From assembly GCA_003280095.1 (NCBI GenBank), contig QCGA01000003.1, positions 1 to 64,000 on the forward strand: DNA of 64,000 nucleotides. Reading direction: 5' to 3'. The notes under the pieces are model-generated. The model worked only from the letters and a program-made list of their open reading frames with translations. It searched no databases and was not told the DNA's origin. The translations under genes and the position numbers were made by a program. This DNA is from Prochlorococcus sp. AG-363-O16. GTDB lineage: Bacteria; Cyanobacteriota; Cyanobacteriia; PCC-6307; Cyanobiaceae. The stretch's first letter is position 1; each line of letters starts with the position of its first letter. This document shows positions 10,047 through 21,219 of the stretch, piece by piece.

Positions 10047-11475
10047 GGTGGCAGTGCCTACATCTTCTGCTGATTTACAACTCGCTTCTGAATATGTTGT
10101 TGCAGATCTTGCTCTCGCCGATTTTGGACGAAAAGAGCTGATGATCGCAGAAACAGAAATGCCTGGATTAATGACTCTTCGCGAGAAGTATGCATCTGCA
10201 AAGCCTTTGAGAGGTGCAAAAATCTCGGGAAGTCTTCATATGACTATTCAAACTGGTGTTTTAATTGAAACTTTGGTGGCTTTAGGGGCAGAGGTGCGTT
10301 GGGCATCTTGCAATATTTTCTCTACTCAAGATCACGCAGCTGCAGCCATTGCCTCGGTTGGTGTTCCTGTGTTTGCAAAGAAAGGCGAAACATTAGATGA
10401 ATATTGGGAATACACTCACCGCATTTTGGATTGGGGTCAATCAGGGACCCCAAATATGATTTTGGATGATGGAGGAGATGCAACTGGATTGGTCATTCTT
10501 GGTAGTAAGGCCGAACAGGATTTGTCAGTTTTGGACCAGCCCTCCAATGAAGAAGAAGTTGCTTTATTTTCTTCAATACGTTTGAAGCTTTCTAAAGATC
10601 CTACTTTTTACTCTAGGGTTAAAAAAAGTATTCAAGGAGTTACGGAAGAAACAACAACTGGTGTAGCTCGTTTATATCAAATGGAAAGGAACAATGAGTT
10701 ACCTTTTCCTGCCATTAATGTTAATGATTCAGTAACCAAGAGTAAGTTCGATAATTTATATGGATGCCGAGAGTCTTTAGTAGATGGAATTAAGAGGGCT
10801 ACAGATGTAATGGTCGCAGGAAAAACTGCCCTTGTGATGGGCTATGGGGATGTGGGTAAGGGATCAGCACAATCTTTGAGAGGTCTTGGTGCAACAGTAA
10901 TGATTGCTGAGATTGATCCGATATGCGCATTGCAAGCAGCTATGGAAGGTTATCGTGTGGTTTGTCTCGATGATGTAGTTAATCAGATTGATATATTTGT
11001 AACCGCAACTGGCAACTTTCAGGTTATTCGTCATGAACATCTAGTTCAAATGAAAGATGAGGCAATTGTTTGCAATATTGGTCATTTTGATAATGAAATA
11101 GACGTTGCTTCTTTAAAGCAATATCCTTGGGAAAATATCAAACCCCAAGTAGACCATATTACGTTACCTAGCGGTAATAGATTGATACTTTTAGCTGAGG
11201 GAAGACTTGTTAATCTTGGCTGTGCGACAGGACATCCGAGCTTTGTTATGAGTAATTCTTTTACTAATCAAGTTTTGGCACAAATAGAGTTGTTTACTAA
11301 AGGGAATGAATATGGTCATCAGGTTTATGTGTTGCCAAAACATTTAGATGAAATGGTTGCCCGCTTGCATTTGCAAAAACTTGGAGTTAAGTTAACTAGG
11401 CTAACCCGACAGCAAGCTGATTATATTGATGTTCCTATAGAAGGTCCTTACAAGCCTGAACATTATCGTTACTAA
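10045..11475 (+). CDS. ahcY: adenosylhomocysteinase
   Basis: [66 protein letters not shown]-terminal [11 protein letters not shown] at 10045 ([28 protein letters not shown]). Confidence 0.97.
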   Translation: MVAVPTSSADLQLASEYVVADLALADFGRKELMIAETEMPGLMTLREKYASAKPLRGAKISGSLHMTIQTGVLIETLVALGAEVRWASCNIFSTQDHAAAAIASVGVPVFAKKGETLDEYWEYTHRILDWGQSGTPNMILDDGGDATGLVILGSKAEQDLSVLDQPSNEEEVALFSSIRLKLSKDPTFYSRVKKSIQGVTEETTTGVARLYQMERNNELPFPAINVNDSVTKSKFDNLYGCRESLVDGIKRATDVMVAGKTALVMGYGDVGKGSAQSLRGLGATVMIAEIDPICALQAAMEGYRVVCLDDVVNQIDIFVTATGNFQVIRHEHLVQMKDEAIVCNIGHFDNEIDVASLKQYPWENIKPQVDHITLPSGNRLILLAEGRLVNLGCATGHPSFVMSNSFTNQVLAQIELFTKGNEYGHQVYVLPKHLDEMVARLHLQKLGVKLTRLTRQQADYIDVPIEGPYKPEHYRY

Positions 11476-11563
11476 TGGGTCTAATAGGAATTTTTTTAGA
11501 GGCCGCTAGGTTACATTTTAATCATAAAACATTTCATTTAATCACCTTCTGGAGATTGCAATA

Positions 11564-13243
11564 ATGACAGCTTGTATTTATTATCATCCTGACGGATTCT
11601 CCACGGTAGATCGTCAAGTAATGGGAAGAAGGGTTGTCGGTAAATCTTTTCTCAAGGCATTTATTCAACACCATCTTTCTGATCAGATTTGGATTCAAGT
11701 AGAAAAAGTAAATCATGCTAAAGAGTTCCTGCAATTATCTAGACAATTAGGCCATAAGGAAAAAATAAAAATTATTCAACGTAATACTCTTGCAAACCTG
11801 AATAAATTAGGTTGTGTTTATTATTCTGGCCCGGGGTTAGGTGAATGGGCTCGACATAGGGCTATTTATGGTGATAGTCAATGGAGCCTGTGTGGTTTAA
11901 CTCATACAACATCTAGCCAGCTTGCAATGGAGTCTATAGCTGATCTTTTGTTGGCTCCTGTTCAACCTTGGGATGCGTTGATTTGCACCAGTCGAGCTGT
12001 TCATGACAATGTTTCAAGAGTACTTGAGGCTCAGGCTGAATACCTTCGTTATCGTTTTCGTGCTGCGCGAATTGTCCAACCTCAATTGCCAATTATTCCT
12101 TTAGGAGTGCATTCTGCAGAGTTTTCAGTCTCTAATGCTCAAAAGAAAAAAGCTCGAACTGATTTGAAGATACCTGAAAATACTTTGACTATTTTATTTG
12201 TTGGGAGGCTGTCATTTCATAGCAAGGCTCATCCTTTTACGATGTATTTAGCTCTTGAGGAGGCTGTTAGGCAAACAGGTAAGCAAGTTATTTTGTTTGA
12301 ATGTGGTCATTATCCAAATGAGGAGACCAAACGAGCTTTCGCCAAAGCATCTTGTTTGGCATGTCCAAGTGTTGAGGTTCGAACTCTGGATGGAGGTGAC
12401 TCTGAGCTCTTCCAACTTGGATGGAAAGCTGCTGATGTTTTTTGCTCGCTATCTGACAACATTCAAGAAGCATTTGGAATTACCCCTGTTGAGGCAATGG
12501 CCGCAGGCTTGCCAGTTGTGGTGAGCGACTGGAATGGATATAGAGATACTGTTAGACATAATGTGGATGGATTCCTAATTCCTACTACTTCAGTACCTGC
12601 TGGCTATGGGAGGGACCTTGCTGAACTTTATGCCCTAGGACTATGTAGATATGACATGTATTTAGGATATACATCCTCGATGGTCAGTGTCGATTTTCGC
12701 AAGGCTGCTAATGCATTTATAACTCTTTTTTCCTCTGAAAAACTTCGAAATAGTATGGGTTTGGCAGGGAAAAGAAATGTGGAGCAAAATTATGATTGGA
12801 GTGTAATTATTCCTCGTTACGAGGAACTTTGGTCAGAGTTAAGTGCATATCGAAAGAAATCTAATTCTTCCAACCCTTCCTCTTTATTGCATCCTTGTGC
12901 AACCCGATTAGATCCTTTCTATGCATTCGAATCATACCCAACTTCTTCCTTTCAAACGAAATCAAAAATTCAGCTTTTTGATCGAAGTTTTGATGCTTCA
13001 CGTGAACGATTAACAGCAATTCTCAATCTAGACATGTTTGCTTATGTTTCCAAGATCATGGCCCCAGCAAATCAGCTTGAGTCAGTTTTGAAGATTTTAG
13101 TTGTAGGCCCTAGATCGTTTGAAGAAATCTCAGAAGATTTACAGTTAGATGATTTTCAATCAAAGAAACTTTTTAGATCACTTGTATGGCTTTTAAAGAT
13201 GGGCTTAGTTGTGCAGGTCAGAGAAGAAAGTGCTGAGTATTGA
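11564..13243 (+). CDS. glycosyltransferase (group 1) with C-terminal extension
   Basis: ILFVGRLSFHSKAHPFTMYLALEEA; EAFGITPVEAMAAGLPVVVSDWNGYRDTV; about 120 aa C-terminal extension of unknown function. Confidence 0.82.
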   Translation: MTACIYYHPDGFSTVDRQVMGRRVVGKSFLKAFIQHHLSDQIWIQVEKVNHAKEFLQLSRQLGHKEKIKIIQRNTLANLNKLGCVYYSGPGLGEWARHRAIYGDSQWSLCGLTHTTSSQLAMESIADLLLAPVQPWDALICTSRAVHDNVSRVLEAQAEYLRYRFRAARIVQPQLPIIPLGVHSAEFSVSNAQKKKARTDLKIPENTLTILFVGRLSFHSKAHPFTMYLALEEAVRQTGKQVILFECGHYPNEETKRAFAKASCLACPSVEVRTLDGGDSELFQLGWKAADVFCSLSDNIQEAFGITPVEAMAAGLPVVVSDWNGYRDTVRHNVDGFLIPTTSVPAGYGRDLAELYALGLCRYDMYLGYTSSMVSVDFRKAANAFITLFSSEKLRNSMGLAGKRNVEQNYDWSVIIPRYEELWSELSAYRKKSNSSNPSSLLHPCATRLDPFYAFESYPTSSFQTKSKIQLFDRSFDASRERLTAILNLDMFAYVSKIMAPANQLESVLKILVVGPRSFEEISEDLQLDDFQSKKLFRSLVWLLKMGLVVQVREESAEY

Positions 13244-13406
13244 GAATTTTAATTCGATTCATTGAACGTATTTTATCTTATAAACCTTAGTCTTTTGTTT
13301 GAACTTACTGGGGTTAATGTTTGTACTTGGGTATGCATTCAATATATTGTGATATGAAGTTGCATGATCGATAGTACTCTTTGTTGATGGTTGCTTTTAA
13401 GTATTT

Positions 13407-14054
13407 GTGGGCTTAAGCGAGATTTTGCATCAGCTTCCTCTGTTGATTGGGAATGCCATAGAGGCCAATCAATGGATGGGGTATTTCGCAATCCTTTTGG
13501 CTATGTTCTTGGAAAATATTTTTCCACCAATACCTTCTGAATTAATTATGCCCTTAGGGGGGTTTTATGTGCAGCAAGGCCAACTTGAATTGGTTCCTGT
13601 TGTTATGGCAGGTTTAATTGGAACTCTTTTAGGTGCTCTGCCTTGGTATGGAATCGGTAGGGTAATGAATGAAGAGCGAATTGAGAGATGGCTCACTAAA
13701 AGCGGCCGAAGGTTCGGAATTGCTCCAGAGGATTTAGCACGTAGTCGTCGTTGGTTTAACCGTTTTGGGAATGCGCTTGTTTTTTGGGGTCGACTGGTGC
13801 CTGGAATAAGAACTTTGATTTCTGTGCCGGCAGGTATTGAAATGATGCCCTTGTTGCCATTTCTTATTTGGACTACAGCAGGCAGTTTTATTTGGACCCT
13901 CTTATTAACCCTTGCCGGAGTGGCGCTTGGAGAAAGTTATAGCCAAGTAGAGGTCTGGATTGATCCAGTTTCTAAGTTTATAAAAATTGCCCTGATTTTT
14001 GCTTGCGTCTTCGGAGCAGTACTTTTGGCGGTGAGAATTTTGCGCCGCCGTTAA
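13407..14054 (+). CDS. DedA family membrane protein
   Basis: FLENIFPPIPSELIMPLGGFYVQQG; FWGRLVPGIRTLISVPAGIEMM; GSFIWTLLLTLAGVALG. Confidence 0.9.
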   Translation: MGLSEILHQLPLLIGNAIEANQWMGYFAILLAMFLENIFPPIPSELIMPLGGFYVQQGQLELVPVVMAGLIGTLLGALPWYGIGRVMNEERIERWLTKSGRRFGIAPEDLARSRRWFNRFGNALVFWGRLVPGIRTLISVPAGIEMMPLLPFLIWTTAGSFIWTLLLTLAGVALGESYSQVEVWIDPVSKFIKIALIFACVFGAVLLAVRILRRR

Positions 14055-14086
14055 TTACTTAATGGTATTAGCCGGTTTGAATTGTT

Positions 14087-14539
14087 CTAGAACGGGACAT
14101 CTTCATTTGAAGGACTGTTAAAGCCATTGGTTTCCGCATCACGCTTGGAACCAAGTAGTTCTAAACGGTCAACTCTGATTACTGGTTTGGTTTTTTCTTC
14201 ACCAGTGTTTTTGTCCTTCCAGCGATCCAGCTTAAAGCTCCCTATTACACCCAAAAGTGATCCTTTCTTGACATAGTCGGCAGCAACTTGAGCTTGTTTT
14301 CCCCATATTTCTAGATTGAACCAATCGGGTTCATCATCTCGGCTTTTGCGGTTTACTGCCATGGTCAAGTTCGCCACAACACTGCCTGATTCGAAGTAGC
14401 GCACATCAGGGTCTCGGCCAGCTCTGCCAACAAGGGAAATGGAATTGATGCTCATAAATGGCTCTTGATCATGGACTAATGATGGGTCACTTGAGGTTGT
14501 AATGGGAGAAAAAGATGAATGATTTTTTATCTCTTTCAT
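14087..14539 (-). CDS. ssb: single-stranded DNA-binding protein
   Basis: MSINSISLVGRAGRDPDVRYFESGSVVANLTMAVNRKSRDDEPDWFNLEIWGKQAQVAADYVKKGSLLGVIG; C-terminal EDVPF. Homologous start is probably at about 14455. Confidence 0.92.
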   Translation of the reverse strand: MKEIKNHSSFSPITTSSDPSLVHDQEPFMSINSISLVGRAGRDPDVRYFESGSVVANLTMAVNRKSRDDEPDWFNLEIWGKQAQVAADYVKKGSLLGVIGSFKLDRWKDKNTGEEKTKPVIRVDRLELLGSKRDAETNGFNSPSNEDVPF

Positions 14540-14583
14540 TGGATCGCATGCTGCTGCCTTTATGATTCGCCGACTTGAGTTAC

Positions 14584-15642
14584 ATGGCTGTGTTTTTTAG
14601 TCGTTTCAAACTTTCTCGTGACATTGGCATTGATCTGGGAACTGCGAACACATTGATTTATGTCTCTGGTAAAGGCATTGTTCTTCAGGAGCCTTCTGTG
14701 GTGGCCTTGGATGTTGAGGAAGGACTGCCTTTGGCTGTTGGTGATGATGCAAAGTTAATGCTCGGTCGCACACCAGGAAATATTCGGGCTGTTCGTCCTC
14801 TCAGAGATGGAGTTATCGCAGACTTTGATGCGGCAGAGCAAATGCTTAAAAGTTTCATTCAGAAGTGCAATGAAGGCCGTGGAATAGTTGCTCCTCGTCT
14901 GGTAGTTGGTATTCCAAGTGGTGTTACTGGTGTGGAAAGGCGAGCAGTTAGAGAGGCTGGGATGGCAGGAGCAAGGGAAGTGCATTTGATTGACGAGCCT
15001 GTGGCGGCGGCTATTGGTGCGTCTCTACCAGTCACTGAACCAATAGGAACAATGATTGTTGACATTGGTGGAGGCACAACAGAAGTTGCTGTTTTAAGTC
15101 TTGGTGGAACTGTCCTTAGTGAGTCAGTGAGGGTGGCTGGTGATGAATTGAATGATGCGATAGGGATATATTTGAAGAAGGTCCACAATTTGGTCGTTGG
15201 TGAGCGCACTGCTGAAGAAATAAAGATTCGCATTGGTTCAGCCTTCCCGGACAATGAATTTGATATGCAATCAATGGATGTAAGAGGACTCCATTTGCTG
15301 TCTGGATTACCACGCTCAATAAATTTGCAAGCAGGAGATCTTCGTGAAGCCATGGCGGAGCCATTGAACAAGATTGTTGAGGCAGTTAAGAGAACTCTTG
15401 AAAGAACACCACCGGAATTGGCTGCAGATATTGTTGATCGAGGAATAATGCTTGCTGGTGGGGGTGCATTAGTTCGTGGTATCAGCGATTTAGTAAGTCA
15501 TGAGACGGGAATTTTTACTCATGTTGCAGAAGAGCCCTTGCTTTGTGTTGTGAATGGATGTGGTCAAGTCCTCGAAGATTTCAAGCGTCTAAGGCGTGTG
15601 CTCGACACTCCTGAATTTGCTCGTTCAGCTCTAAAGGATTGA
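14584..15642 (+). CDS. mreB: rod shape-determining protein MreB
   Basis: RDIGIDLGTANTLIYVSGKGIVLQEPSVVALD; IVDIGGGTTEVAVLSLGG; LAGGGALVRGI. Start at ATG 14584 inside ORF 14575..15642. Confidence 0.95.
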   Translation: MAVFFSRFKLSRDIGIDLGTANTLIYVSGKGIVLQEPSVVALDVEEGLPLAVGDDAKLMLGRTPGNIRAVRPLRDGVIADFDAAEQMLKSFIQKCNEGRGIVAPRLVVGIPSGVTGVERRAVREAGMAGAREVHLIDEPVAAAIGASLPVTEPIGTMIVDIGGGTTEVAVLSLGGTVLSESVRVAGDELNDAIGIYLKKVHNLVVGERTAEEIKIRIGSAFPDNEFDMQSMDVRGLHLLSGLPRSINLQAGDLREAMAEPLNKIVEAVKRTLERTPPELAADIVDRGIMLAGGGALVRGISDLVSHETGIFTHVAEEPLLCVVNGCGQVLEDFKRLRRVLDTPEFARSALKD

Positions 15643-15646
15643 TGTA

Positions 15647-16390
15647 ATGGGGGGACCCCATTGGGCCGGGCGTATCCGCTTAAAAAATCTAGGGCGTTTA
15701 TTGCCTTTATTAATTTTTGGGGGAGGGCTGTTTTTGGTTCGATTGACAAAAGGGGCAGTTTTTTTAGATACATATGCATTCTTGAGCCGTCCTTTTTGGC
15801 CTGGACCAGCACAAAAAGAATGGCTTAGAAACGGTTTTTCGATTGAGCAACAAACGAAACTGCGATTACTTGAGCAGGACAATAGAAGACTAAGAGTTTT
15901 GTTGGCTTTAAAAAAGTCATCATCTGCGCGTCAGATTTCTGCTGCTGTCATATCTAGACAGACTCAAGGATGGTGGCATCAACTTGAAATAGGTAAAGGT
16001 CAGCTTGCTGGAATCAGTGCTGATGATCCAGTTTTGGGTCCAGGAGGATTGCTTGGAAGAATCCAAAGTGTTACTCCAACTACGGCACGAGTCCGACTCC
16101 TTACTTCCCCTAGCAGTCGAATAGGGGTCTGGGTACCTCGTACTGGCAGACATGGCCTTTTGGTTGGAATGGGTACCAGTCGAACAAAGCTTGTTTTTTT
16201 AGATAAGGGATCTTCGGCGCTTCCTGGCGATGTAGTTAGTACATCGCCAGCAAGTACATTGCTACCTCCAAACCTGCCAGTGGGTGTAATTCAATCATTG
16301 AATAATCAAGTCCCCTTAGAACCTCAGGCGGTGGTTCAGTTGATTGCGACTCCTGCAGCTGTTGATTGGGTACAAGTTCAATTACGTTGA
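15647..16390 (+). CDS. mreC: rod shape-determining protein MreC
   Basis: Position after mreB; N-terminal TM; coiled-coil; ADDPVLGPGGLLGRIQSVTPTTARVRLLTSPSSRIGVW. Confidence 0.85.
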   Translation: MGGPHWAGRIRLKNLGRLLPLLIFGGGLFLVRLTKGAVFLDTYAFLSRPFWPGPAQKEWLRNGFSIEQQTKLRLLEQDNRRLRVLLALKKSSSARQISAAVISRQTQGWWHQLEIGKGQLAGISADDPVLGPGGLLGRIQSVTPTTARVRLLTSPSSRIGVWVPRTGRHGLLVGMGTSRTKLVFLDKGSSALPGDVVSTSPASTLLPPNLPVGVIQSLNNQVPLEPQAVVQLIATPAAVDWVQVQLR

Positions 16391-16950
16391 TGGGGCCTCT
16401 CTATAAACGCCCAATTTGTGTCCTGTCTGGTTTCACAGTCCCTTGGCTAGTTTTGGTTTCGCCTTCTTGGCTTAGCCTTTCTGGTGTAGGTCCATGTTGG
16501 GCAGTTTTGTGGTTATTGCCCTGGGCCTTAGAAGATGGGTGGGTTTCGGGAATGATTGCTGGATTCTTTCTAGGGATACTCTTGGATGCAATTAGTTTGG
16601 GTGGAGCTACTTATGTGCCGGCCTTGGTGGCACTTGGTTGGTGGTGGGGAAAATTGGGTCGCAGAAGTCCCTTACTTGAAGGGAGCTTAAATCTTGGTTT
16701 GTTGGCTTGGATTGGTTCTGCTGTTGTTGGTTTGAGCCTTGGAGCTCAATTTCTGGTTAAAGAATTTGGAGAATCGATTTTCTGGTTGCTCCATTGGAGT
16801 TTCTTAACGTTACTTTCACAGTCCATAGTTACAGGTTTGGTGGCTCCAATAATTGCTTCACTCCTTTTGTTGCTTTGGCGGAGGAAGAGACCAATACCTT
16901 TTTTGGAAAAAACACGATTACGTAAATTTGCTAGGAACAGAAAAAAATAG
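16390..16950 (+). CDS. mreD: rod shape-determining protein MreD (hydrophobic)
   Basis: Hydrophobic ORF following mreC with a 1-bp stop/start overlap (TGATG). Confidence 0.7.
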   Translation: MGPLYKRPICVLSGFTVPWLVLVSPSWLSLSGVGPCWAVLWLLPWALEDGWVSGMIAGFFLGILLDAISLGGATYVPALVALGWWWGKLGRRSPLLEGSLNLGLLAWIGSAVVGLSLGAQFLVKEFGESIFWLLHWSFLTLLSQSIVTGLVAPIIASLLLLLWRRKRPIPFLEKTRLRKFARNRKK

Positions 16951-17094
16951 TGATGGAAAGCTCCATGGAATATTCATAGATTGCGACCAAATTAGGGATA
17001 AATACTTAAGTATAAGTACTCTTTAAACCTTAAAAAAATAAAAAACTCTTAGCCATTCGTCCTTTTAACTACTTTTTGAGCCAGGCGGAAGGTT

Positions 17095-17934
17095 ATGGTT
17101 GCGTTTCTTGATGAGGAATTACTCATGTCTTTGGGAGGTCCATCGAAGCTTGAAAGCACTGATGGTCCAATTACAAAGACAAGAGCAATACCCAAGGCAT
17201 CCATATTGGTTGTGGATGATGAGCCAGCAGTTCTAAAAGTTTTGATTACCCGTTTGCAGCTTGCGGGTTATGAGGTTCTTTCTGCAAAGGATGGAGAGGA
17301 AGCGTTGGAAGTATTTCACCGTGAATCACCTGATCTTGTGGTTCTTGATGTAATGCTTCCTAAGCTTGATGGTTTTGCGGTTTGCAGAAGGTTAAGAGCT
17401 GAATCCTGCGTTCCGATCATTTTTTTAACTGCGCTTGAGGCGATTTCAGAGCGAGTTGCAGGATTGGATCTTGGAGCTGATGACTATCTTTCTAAGCCTT
17501 TTAGTCCAAAGGAATTGGAGGCAAGAATTGCAACTATCTTACGAAGAGTGGGTCCAGGTTCTTCCACCACAGAACCAAGAGATATTCCTGTAGGTCAGGG
17601 AGTCCTTCGAGTGGGAGAGTTGGTGGTAGATACAAATCGCAGGCAAGTTAGTCGGGGTGGAGATCGTATAAGCCTCACTTATACAGAATTTAGTTTGCTG
17701 GAACTTTTGTTTAGAGACCCGGGCCGGGTGGTACCTCGTGCTGAGATCTTGGAGCAGCTTTGGGGCTACCCGCCAAGAAGGGCAGCAGACCTAAGGGTTG
17801 TTGATGTTTATGTTGCCCGTTTACGGGGAAAACTAGAGCCAGATCCACGCAACCCAGAATTAATCCTTACAGTAAGGGGAATTGGATATTCTTCACAAAG
17901 AGTGGGAGAGTTCCCAACCGCAATAGCCAGTTGA
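17095..17934 (+). CDS. rpaB: OmpR-type response regulator, RpaB/Ycf27-like
   Basis: KASILVVDDEPAVLKVLITRL...DLVVLDVMLPKLDGFAVCRRLRAES...GADDYLSKPFSPKELEARI; winged helix; LEPDPRNPELILTVRGIGY. Closer to RpaB than RpaA by eye. Confidence 0.7.
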   Translation: MVAFLDEELLMSLGGPSKLESTDGPITKTRAIPKASILVVDDEPAVLKVLITRLQLAGYEVLSAKDGEEALEVFHRESPDLVVLDVMLPKLDGFAVCRRLRAESCVPIIFLTALEAISERVAGLDLGADDYLSKPFSPKELEARIATILRRVGPGSSTTEPRDIPVGQGVLRVGELVVDTNRRQVSRGGDRISLTYTEFSLLELLFRDPGRVVPRAEILEQLWGYPPRRAADLRVVDVYVARLRGKLEPDPRNPELILTVRGIGYSSQRVGEFPTAIAS

Positions 17935-17981
17935 ACAATTTATCTAAATGTTTATTGCCGTAAATCTATCGACAGTCAATA

Positions 17982-19526
17982 TTGCTTTTGTTGACTCTTG
18001 GTCCCTTGTCTGATCTTCGAGATACTCGCATAGAAAAGGCTAAGGCCTTAAAGGAAATGGGACAGGGGCCTTATGCCCTGGGGTTTCAGTTGACTCATCA
18101 TTCAGCAAGTCTTCATAAGGAGTTTGAGGCTCTTCCTAATGGTGAAGAGCGAGATGTGTCAGTTGCTGTTGCAGGTCGAGTAATCACAAGGCGTGTAATG
18201 GGCAAGTTGGCATTTTTTACTCTTGCTGATCAAACAGGAACTATTCAGTTGTACTTGGAGAAGGCAACGCTGAGCCGCCCTGATGAGGAAGAGTCTGGTT
18301 TGAGTCCCTTTAAGCAGTTAACCGATTTTGTTGACTCAGGAGATTGGATAGGAGTAATTGGGATTTTGAAAAGGACAGATCGAGGGGAGCTTTCAGTGAA
18401 GGTGAAGTCTTGGCAGATGCTTACAAAATCTCTTCAGCCCCTTCCAGATAAGTGGCATGGACTCTCAGATGTTGAGAAGCGTTATAGGCAAAGATATTTG
18501 GACTTGATTGTTTCTCCTAACTCTCGTCAGACTTTTAAAAGACGAGCATTGTTGGTTAGTGCAATACGGCGTTGGTTGGATGAGCGTGATTTTTTGGAAA
18601 TTGAGACACCTGTTTTGCAATCTGAAGCCGGTGGAGCTGATGCTAGGCCATTCGTTACTTTTCACAACACTCTAGATCAAAAATTATATCTTCGTATAGC
18701 AACTGAATTGCATCTTAAAAGGCTAGTAGTAGGAGGATTCGAGAGGGTTTATGAACTAGGTCGCATCTTTAGAAATGAGGGAATAAGTACGCGACATAAT
18801 CCCGAATTTACATCGGTTGAGATTTACAAAGCATTCGCTGATTATGTGGAAATGATGGAGTTAACTGAGCAGCTGATTGGAAGCATTTGTTCTCAGATTT
18901 GTGGGTCGACAAATATTCAGTATCAGGGTCAAGAAATTAATTTAACTCCTCCATGGAGACGAGCCACTATGCATGACTTGGTTCATCAGGCTACAGGTAT
19001 TGATTTTCATATCTTTAAGGAGGATCGAGCCAAGGCTGAATCTGCAATGGTTGCGGCAGGACTGGAAGCCCCATCCAATGCAGATAGTGTTGGACGCTTA
19101 TTGAACGCAGCTTTTGAGCAGGCAGTTGAATCAACACTCATCCAACCAACTTTTGTGATTGATTATCCGATAGAGATTTCACCACTTGCCAGACAACATC
19201 GTAGTAAGGAGGGCATGGTTGAGCGATTTGAACTTTTTATCGCAGGACGGGAAACTGCAAATGCCTTTAGTGAGTTAATAGATCCGATTGATCAACGTGA
19301 GCGTTTGCAGACTCAACAGAAACGTCGAGAGGGTGGAGATCTAGAGGCTCATAACATTGATGAGGACTTTCTAATGGCCTTGGAGGTTGGTATGCCGCCT
19401 ACTGGAGGCTTGGGTATTGGGATTGATCGACTTGTCATGTTGCTTACAGATAGCCCTTCCATTCGTGACGTAATTGCCTTTCCTTTGCTTCGATCGGAAT
19501 CGATTAGGGAAGATTCCGGCGCATGA
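17982..19526 (+). CDS. lysS: lysyl-tRNA synthetase (class II)
   Basis: [87 protein letters not shown]. Confidence 0.96.
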   Translation: MLLLTLGPLSDLRDTRIEKAKALKEMGQGPYALGFQLTHHSASLHKEFEALPNGEERDVSVAVAGRVITRRVMGKLAFFTLADQTGTIQLYLEKATLSRPDEEESGLSPFKQLTDFVDSGDWIGVIGILKRTDRGELSVKVKSWQMLTKSLQPLPDKWHGLSDVEKRYRQRYLDLIVSPNSRQTFKRRALLVSAIRRWLDERDFLEIETPVLQSEAGGADARPFVTFHNTLDQKLYLRIATELHLKRLVVGGFERVYELGRIFRNEGISTRHNPEFTSVEIYKAFADYVEMMELTEQLIGSICSQICGSTNIQYQGQEINLTPPWRRATMHDLVHQATGIDFHIFKEDRAKAESAMVAAGLEAPSNADSVGRLLNAAFEQAVESTLIQPTFVIDYPIEISPLARQHRSKEGMVERFELFIAGRETANAFSELIDPIDQRERLQTQQKRREGGDLEAHNIDEDFLMALEVGMPPTGGLGIGIDRLVMLLTDSPSIRDVIAFPLLRSESIREDSGA

Positions 19527-19573
19527 ATAGCCGTCAAAGTGGATAATTATCACAGTGGCAAGGTTCTCTTCAA

Positions 19574-19837
19574 ATGAGTGGTGAGCGCGTAGGTTTCCGC
19601 TTCAAGCACACCGATGCGGTGGTCAAGCGCAATCCCCAGGGTCGTTCGCGGCGAGGCTGGGTTATGGAGCCGGTCGAACAGACCACAAGCCGTGGAACAA
19701 AAATGCCCGCTTATCGAATTCGATGGCGAGATAGTGAACGTCCCGAGATTGTTCTTCAACACATGCTTATTGCCGATCCTGATCCTTCACCCCCGCCGGC
19801 AAATGTCAGCTTAGAACCTCCTGCACCAAAGGCTTAA
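19574..19837 (+). CDS. hypothetical protein (small, basic)
   Basis: 87 aa ORF, good context between lysS and a convergent gene; no recognised domain. Confidence 0.65.
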   Translation: MSGERVGFRFKHTDAVVKRNPQGRSRRGWVMEPVEQTTSRGTKMPAYRIRWRDSERPEIVLQHMLIADPDPSPPPANVSLEPPAPKA

Positions 19838-19838
19838 A

Positions 19839-20324
19839 TCATCGGCCGAGGTCATTTTTTCTTTTGAGCTCATCAAGTTCTTGTTGAGTTTGGAATCTGG
19901 ACCATTTCTCTTCGAGAGAAGATGGATGGTTTGTTTTTTTGTGAGTAGTGAGGAGTTTTATTTGTGTTTCATTTTCATTCCAGCGATTTCCAAGTTTTTC
20001 GAGTTCCTCCCAAAGCTCTCTACCTTCTACCATTAAATTTTCCAAATGCTTTTCCGCTCGATTAGCTAGATCAGTAGCTCCGGATTCACGTGCACGGTGA
20101 GATCTATTTTCCCATTCCCTGACATTTGCGAAAAGCTTAAGGATTTGTTCGCGGAGTTCAGTGGCTTCAGCTTGGATATGACATTGTTTTTTCCTTAGGT
20201 AGGTTTTGCGTTCGTGATCTGTATGTTCACGAAGAAGTCTGTCTTGAAAGGGGTTGGTATTTAGAAAGCTGTCTAAACCCTTCTCAAGCGCTTGTTCTAG
20301 TTTCTCGAGCCATTCGTGGCTCAT
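19839..20324 (-). CDS. hypothetical coiled-coil protein
   Basis: 161 aa, charged helical sequence; 4-bp overlap with the upstream ORF on the same strand. Confidence 0.7.
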   Translation of the reverse strand: MSHEWLEKLEQALEKGLDSFLNTNPFQDRLLREHTDHERKTYLRKKQCHIQAEATELREQILKLFANVREWENRSHRARESGATDLANRAEKHLENLMVEGRELWEELEKLGNRWNENETQIKLLTTHKKTNHPSSLEEKWSRFQTQQELDELKRKNDLGR

Positions 20325-20551
20325 AGGTTTTTTGGCGGAGTTGTGATTACTGGTGCTTCAATTTCCTTTCGCAACGGTGAGAGAGCGGCTTCACGCGATT
20401 GCAGAATTGCTCGGGTGAGTTTTGTGATAGCTCCTTCTCCAAGATCAAGTTTGCTGAGCTGGTCAAATGAGATTTGGTACAGGCCGTCTAGCTCTTCTAA
20501 AAGTTTTTCGCGATAGAGCCGAATGATTTTGCGTTGATTTTCTGGACTCAT
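20321..20551 (-). CDS. hypothetical protein
   Basis: 76 aa ORF immediately upstream of and overlapping the 19839..20324 CDS. Confidence 0.6.
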   Translation of the reverse strand: MSPENQRKIIRLYREKLLEELDGLYQISFDQLSKLDLGEGAITKLTRAILQSREAALSPLRKEIEAPVITTPPKNL

Positions 20552-20677
20552 TTGTTTTGAGAGATTTAGGTTGCTTTTGTTTAGTGTTTGATTGATTTTG
20601 CTATTTTAGCGGTCCAAATAATTCTATGAAAAGATTTGGTATATGCTTTGATGTTCCTTGAATTGTACTCATCACTA

Positions 20678-21169
20678 TTAGTAGCGAGCCAGTACTGACC
20701 TGGCATCTTTGTCTGCTTCTTTTCTTTTCTCTTCTTGTCTTTTATCATGAAGCTTGCGACCCTTGCCTAAGCCAATTGTCATTTTTATCCACGAGCCTTT
20801 TAAATGTAAATTGAGTGGGATCAAAGTTAAACCTTTCTTGTCTACTTGGCCACGTAATTTACTTATTTCTTGTCTATGGGCTAACAATTTTCTCACTCTT
20901 AAGGGATCATGATTGAAATAGCTCCCAGCATGACTATGAGGGGATATGTGCACATTATGTAAATGAAGTTCTCCTTTTCTTATTAAGCAGAAACCATCGC
21001 GCAGATTCGCTTGACCAGCTCTAATAGACTTTACTTCGGTTCCAAGTAGTTCGATCCCAGTTTCAAGAGTTTCTAAGATTTCATATTGATGACGAGCAAG
21101 GCGGTTGTCGGCCAGTAAACGATTGGCCGCTTTTCTGGAGGCTTGAGTTGCTTTTTTAGCCTTTGCCAT
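20678..21169 (-). CDS. smpB: SsrA-binding protein SmpB
   Basis: [66 protein letters not shown]. Confidence 0.95.
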   Translation of the reverse strand: MAKAKKATQASRKAANRLLADNRLARHQYEILETLETGIELLGTEVKSIRAGQANLRDGFCLIRKGELHLHNVHISPHSHAGSYFNHDPLRVRKLLAHRQEISKLRGQVDKKGLTLIPLNLHLKGSWIKMTIGLGKGRKLHDKRQEEKRKEADKDARSVLARY

Positions 21170-21219
21170 ATGCCTTTACTAATACACCGACCTTATCCAT
21201 AGCTCGGTACCCTTCCAGC

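Noticed and set aside
14859-15371. 170-aa minus-strand ORF
   Set aside because: Entirely antisense to mreB; Ser/Thr/Pro-rich translation typical of shadow frames.
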